40,800 nucleotides of DNA from CAG-791 sp045117315. GTDB lineage: Bacteria; Bacillota; Clostridia; Lachnospirales; Lachnospiraceae. The notes beneath the pieces were generated by a model, which saw only the letters and a list, made by a program, of their open reading frames with translations, was not told the origin of the DNA and did not search any database. This document shows positions 40,114 to 40,800 of the stretch, in pieces. The stretch lies in NCBI GenBank assembly GCA_045117315.1, contig JBGUNJ010000103.1, positions 1-40,800 on the forward strand, read 5' to 3'. The translations under genes and the position numbers were made by a program. Every line of letters begins with the position of its first letter. The first letter of the stretch is position 1.

Positions 40114-40236
40114 ACAGTTTTATAGCTTTTGAAAACAGTGGGCAGCAATGTGAATTCTGCCATAAAACTGTGGTTTTGCCCTGGTTGTACGGCGCGCTGC
40201 CCATCAGCGGAGCTGATTCGGCACGGCCGCTTGCTA

Positions 40237-40272
40237 GTTACTGTCACTCCCTCGAGGGGCGTGAGCAATAAC
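40237..40272 (+). other. Bulged hairpin after the lipoprotein gene
   Basis: GTTACTGTCACTCCC pairs with GGGGCGTGAGCAATAAC around TCGA, about 13 bp with small bulges. No T-run follows. Confidence 0.5.
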
Positions 40273-40310
40273 GTCAGAAGGAATTTTCTTATGCAAAATC
40301 ACAGAGATTA

Positions 40311-40339
40311 TTTACTTTAACGCTTCAATCCTGTACAAT
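40311..40339 (+). promoter_or_regulatory. Candidate promoter of glgC
   Basis: TTTACT, 17-bp spacer, TACAAT. It is the best sigma-A-like match between the lipoprotein gene and glgC. Confidence 0.5.
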
Positions 40340-40738
40340 ATGAATAAGTTGCAGTCTGATCGCGGATCACTCCGGTCAGATACTTTATGTGCGCGTCAGC
40401 ACCTGGCGTACACGGAACCTCCGCCTGCAGGACCTCAAGCGGAGCCGCTTTCTCCGGGCGTCCGGACAGGAGCCGGGCATCACAGCCGGCCGGGTGGAAA
40501 AATCATCGTGAAAGCAGCACACTTGCCTTCACAGGATTTCATGCCGGTTGAATATCCGGGAAGACGGCACTGCACAGGTCAGACCGCAGCGGAAGATTCT
40601 ACGCGTAGCTTAGGAATTGTTCTTCAGACCCTCTTCAGTTCTGCTGATGAAAGGCATCAGCAGCAGGCCGGCACCCAACCGTCGTTTTACAGGGAAGTTT
40701 GAGCAGTTCCTTCAATTTCAGGAAAGAGAGGGCTCATC

Positions 40739-40800
40739 ATGAAACAAACTGAAATGTTAGCAATGATCCTGGCCGGCGGTCGGGGAAGTCGTCTGCATGA
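40739..40800 (+). CDS. glgC: Glucose-1-phosphate adenylyltransferase, 5' end only
   Basis: The first 20 codons are in the window. They read MKQTEMLAMILAGGRGSRLH, the standard GlgC start; LAGGRGSRL is the nucleotide-binding loop of sugar nucleotidyltransferases. The enzyme makes ADP-glucose for glycogen synthesis. GAGAGGG lies about 6 nt before the ATG. The gene is cut by the window edge. Confidence 0.85.
   Translation, partial: MKQTEMLAMILAGGRGSRLH

Larger units (their letters stand above)
40114..40738 (+). promoter_or_regulatory. Long control region upstream of glgC
   Basis: About 625 bp, no convincing gene. A bulged hairpin (40237-40272, core CTCCCTCGAGGGG) could end the lipoprotein transcript. 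A promoter TTTACT (40311-40316), 17 bp, TACAAT (40334-40339) would give glgC a ~390-nt leader. A perfect hairpin CTGCTGATG/CATCAGCAG (40641-40663) lies late in it. A 120-codon frame inside (40340-40702) has no ribosome binding site and odd composition and is not called. The long leader may be regulatory. Confidence 0.55.

Noticed and set aside
40340..40702. 120-codon frame upstream of glgC
   Set aside because: No ribosome binding site and low-information composition; better explained as a leader.
1..40800. tRNA or rRNA genes
   Set aside because: No tRNA-like GTTCAAATC/GGTTCGAAT with a paired acceptor stem and no rRNA sequence was noticed; a tRNAscan run would settle it.

Overview
The window looks like a chromosomal stretch of a fairly GC-rich spore-forming Clostridia species, most likely Lachnospiraceae. 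The reasons are the sporulation sigma factor SigH in the conserved ispF–cysS–mrnC–rlmB–sigH order, a stand-alone AICAR transformylase paired with an archaeal-type IMP cyclohydrolase, Mini-RNase III, a butyryl-CoA-type dehydrogenase, strong GGAGG ribosome binding sites, and clostridial forms of nitrate and sulfite reductase. No rRNA, tRNA, CRISPR array, phage or transposase gene was recognised.

Layout: 0.3-5.4 kb (minus strand) has a ZapA-like protein with a very long coiled coil, MoeA, a MobB-MobA fusion and a radical SAM protein. 6-14.2 kb (minus) is one anaerobic reductase block: molybdenum nitrate reductase, four-cluster ferredoxin, FAD oxidoreductase, a TDT-family transporter and asrABC. 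A divergent Crp/Fnr regulator follows (14.5-15.2 kb, plus). The block plausibly takes nitrate to nitrite with bis-MGD and then nitrite and/or sulfite to ammonium/sulfide with the siroheme enzyme; the nearby moeA and mobBA would supply the cofactor. 15.7-21.4 kb (plus) carries KtrB, KtrA, a 75-residue membrane protein, a KdpD-like kinase and a KdpE-like regulator, with no kdpFABC in view. 21.6-22.7 kb is a single acyl-CoA dehydrogenase gene. 23-33.6 kb (minus) is housekeeping: a DnaJ-type chaperone, TrmD, a YfbR-type HD phosphohydrolase, SigH, RlmB, MrnC, CysS, IspF and the two purine enzymes. 34.3-35.8 kb (plus) is a large XRE-type regulator. 36-38.7 kb (minus) has two membrane-anchored proteins (DUF3298-like and zinc-ribbon/YARHG). 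39.4-40.1 kb (plus) is an alanine-rich lipoprotein, and the window ends in the first codons of glgC.

The most unusual feature is the spacers. Many are filled with short, degenerate tandem repeats (periods of 11-42 bp). At several genes the repeat unit includes the gene's own stop codon, as if the 3' end had been copied downstream (asrC, the 75-residue gene, yfbR, cysS, the AICAR transformylase gene, kdpD). In trmD a 30-bp repeat stays in frame and adds six decapeptides to the protein.

Regulatory sites readable by eye include a perfect ATAGTTTC/GAAACTAT inverted repeat between the nitrate reductase operon and its regulator, and four TTTTAA boxes spaced 11, 21 and 11 bp just upstream of a -10 in front of ktrB. 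Function calls rest on recalled family motifs; no search was run.
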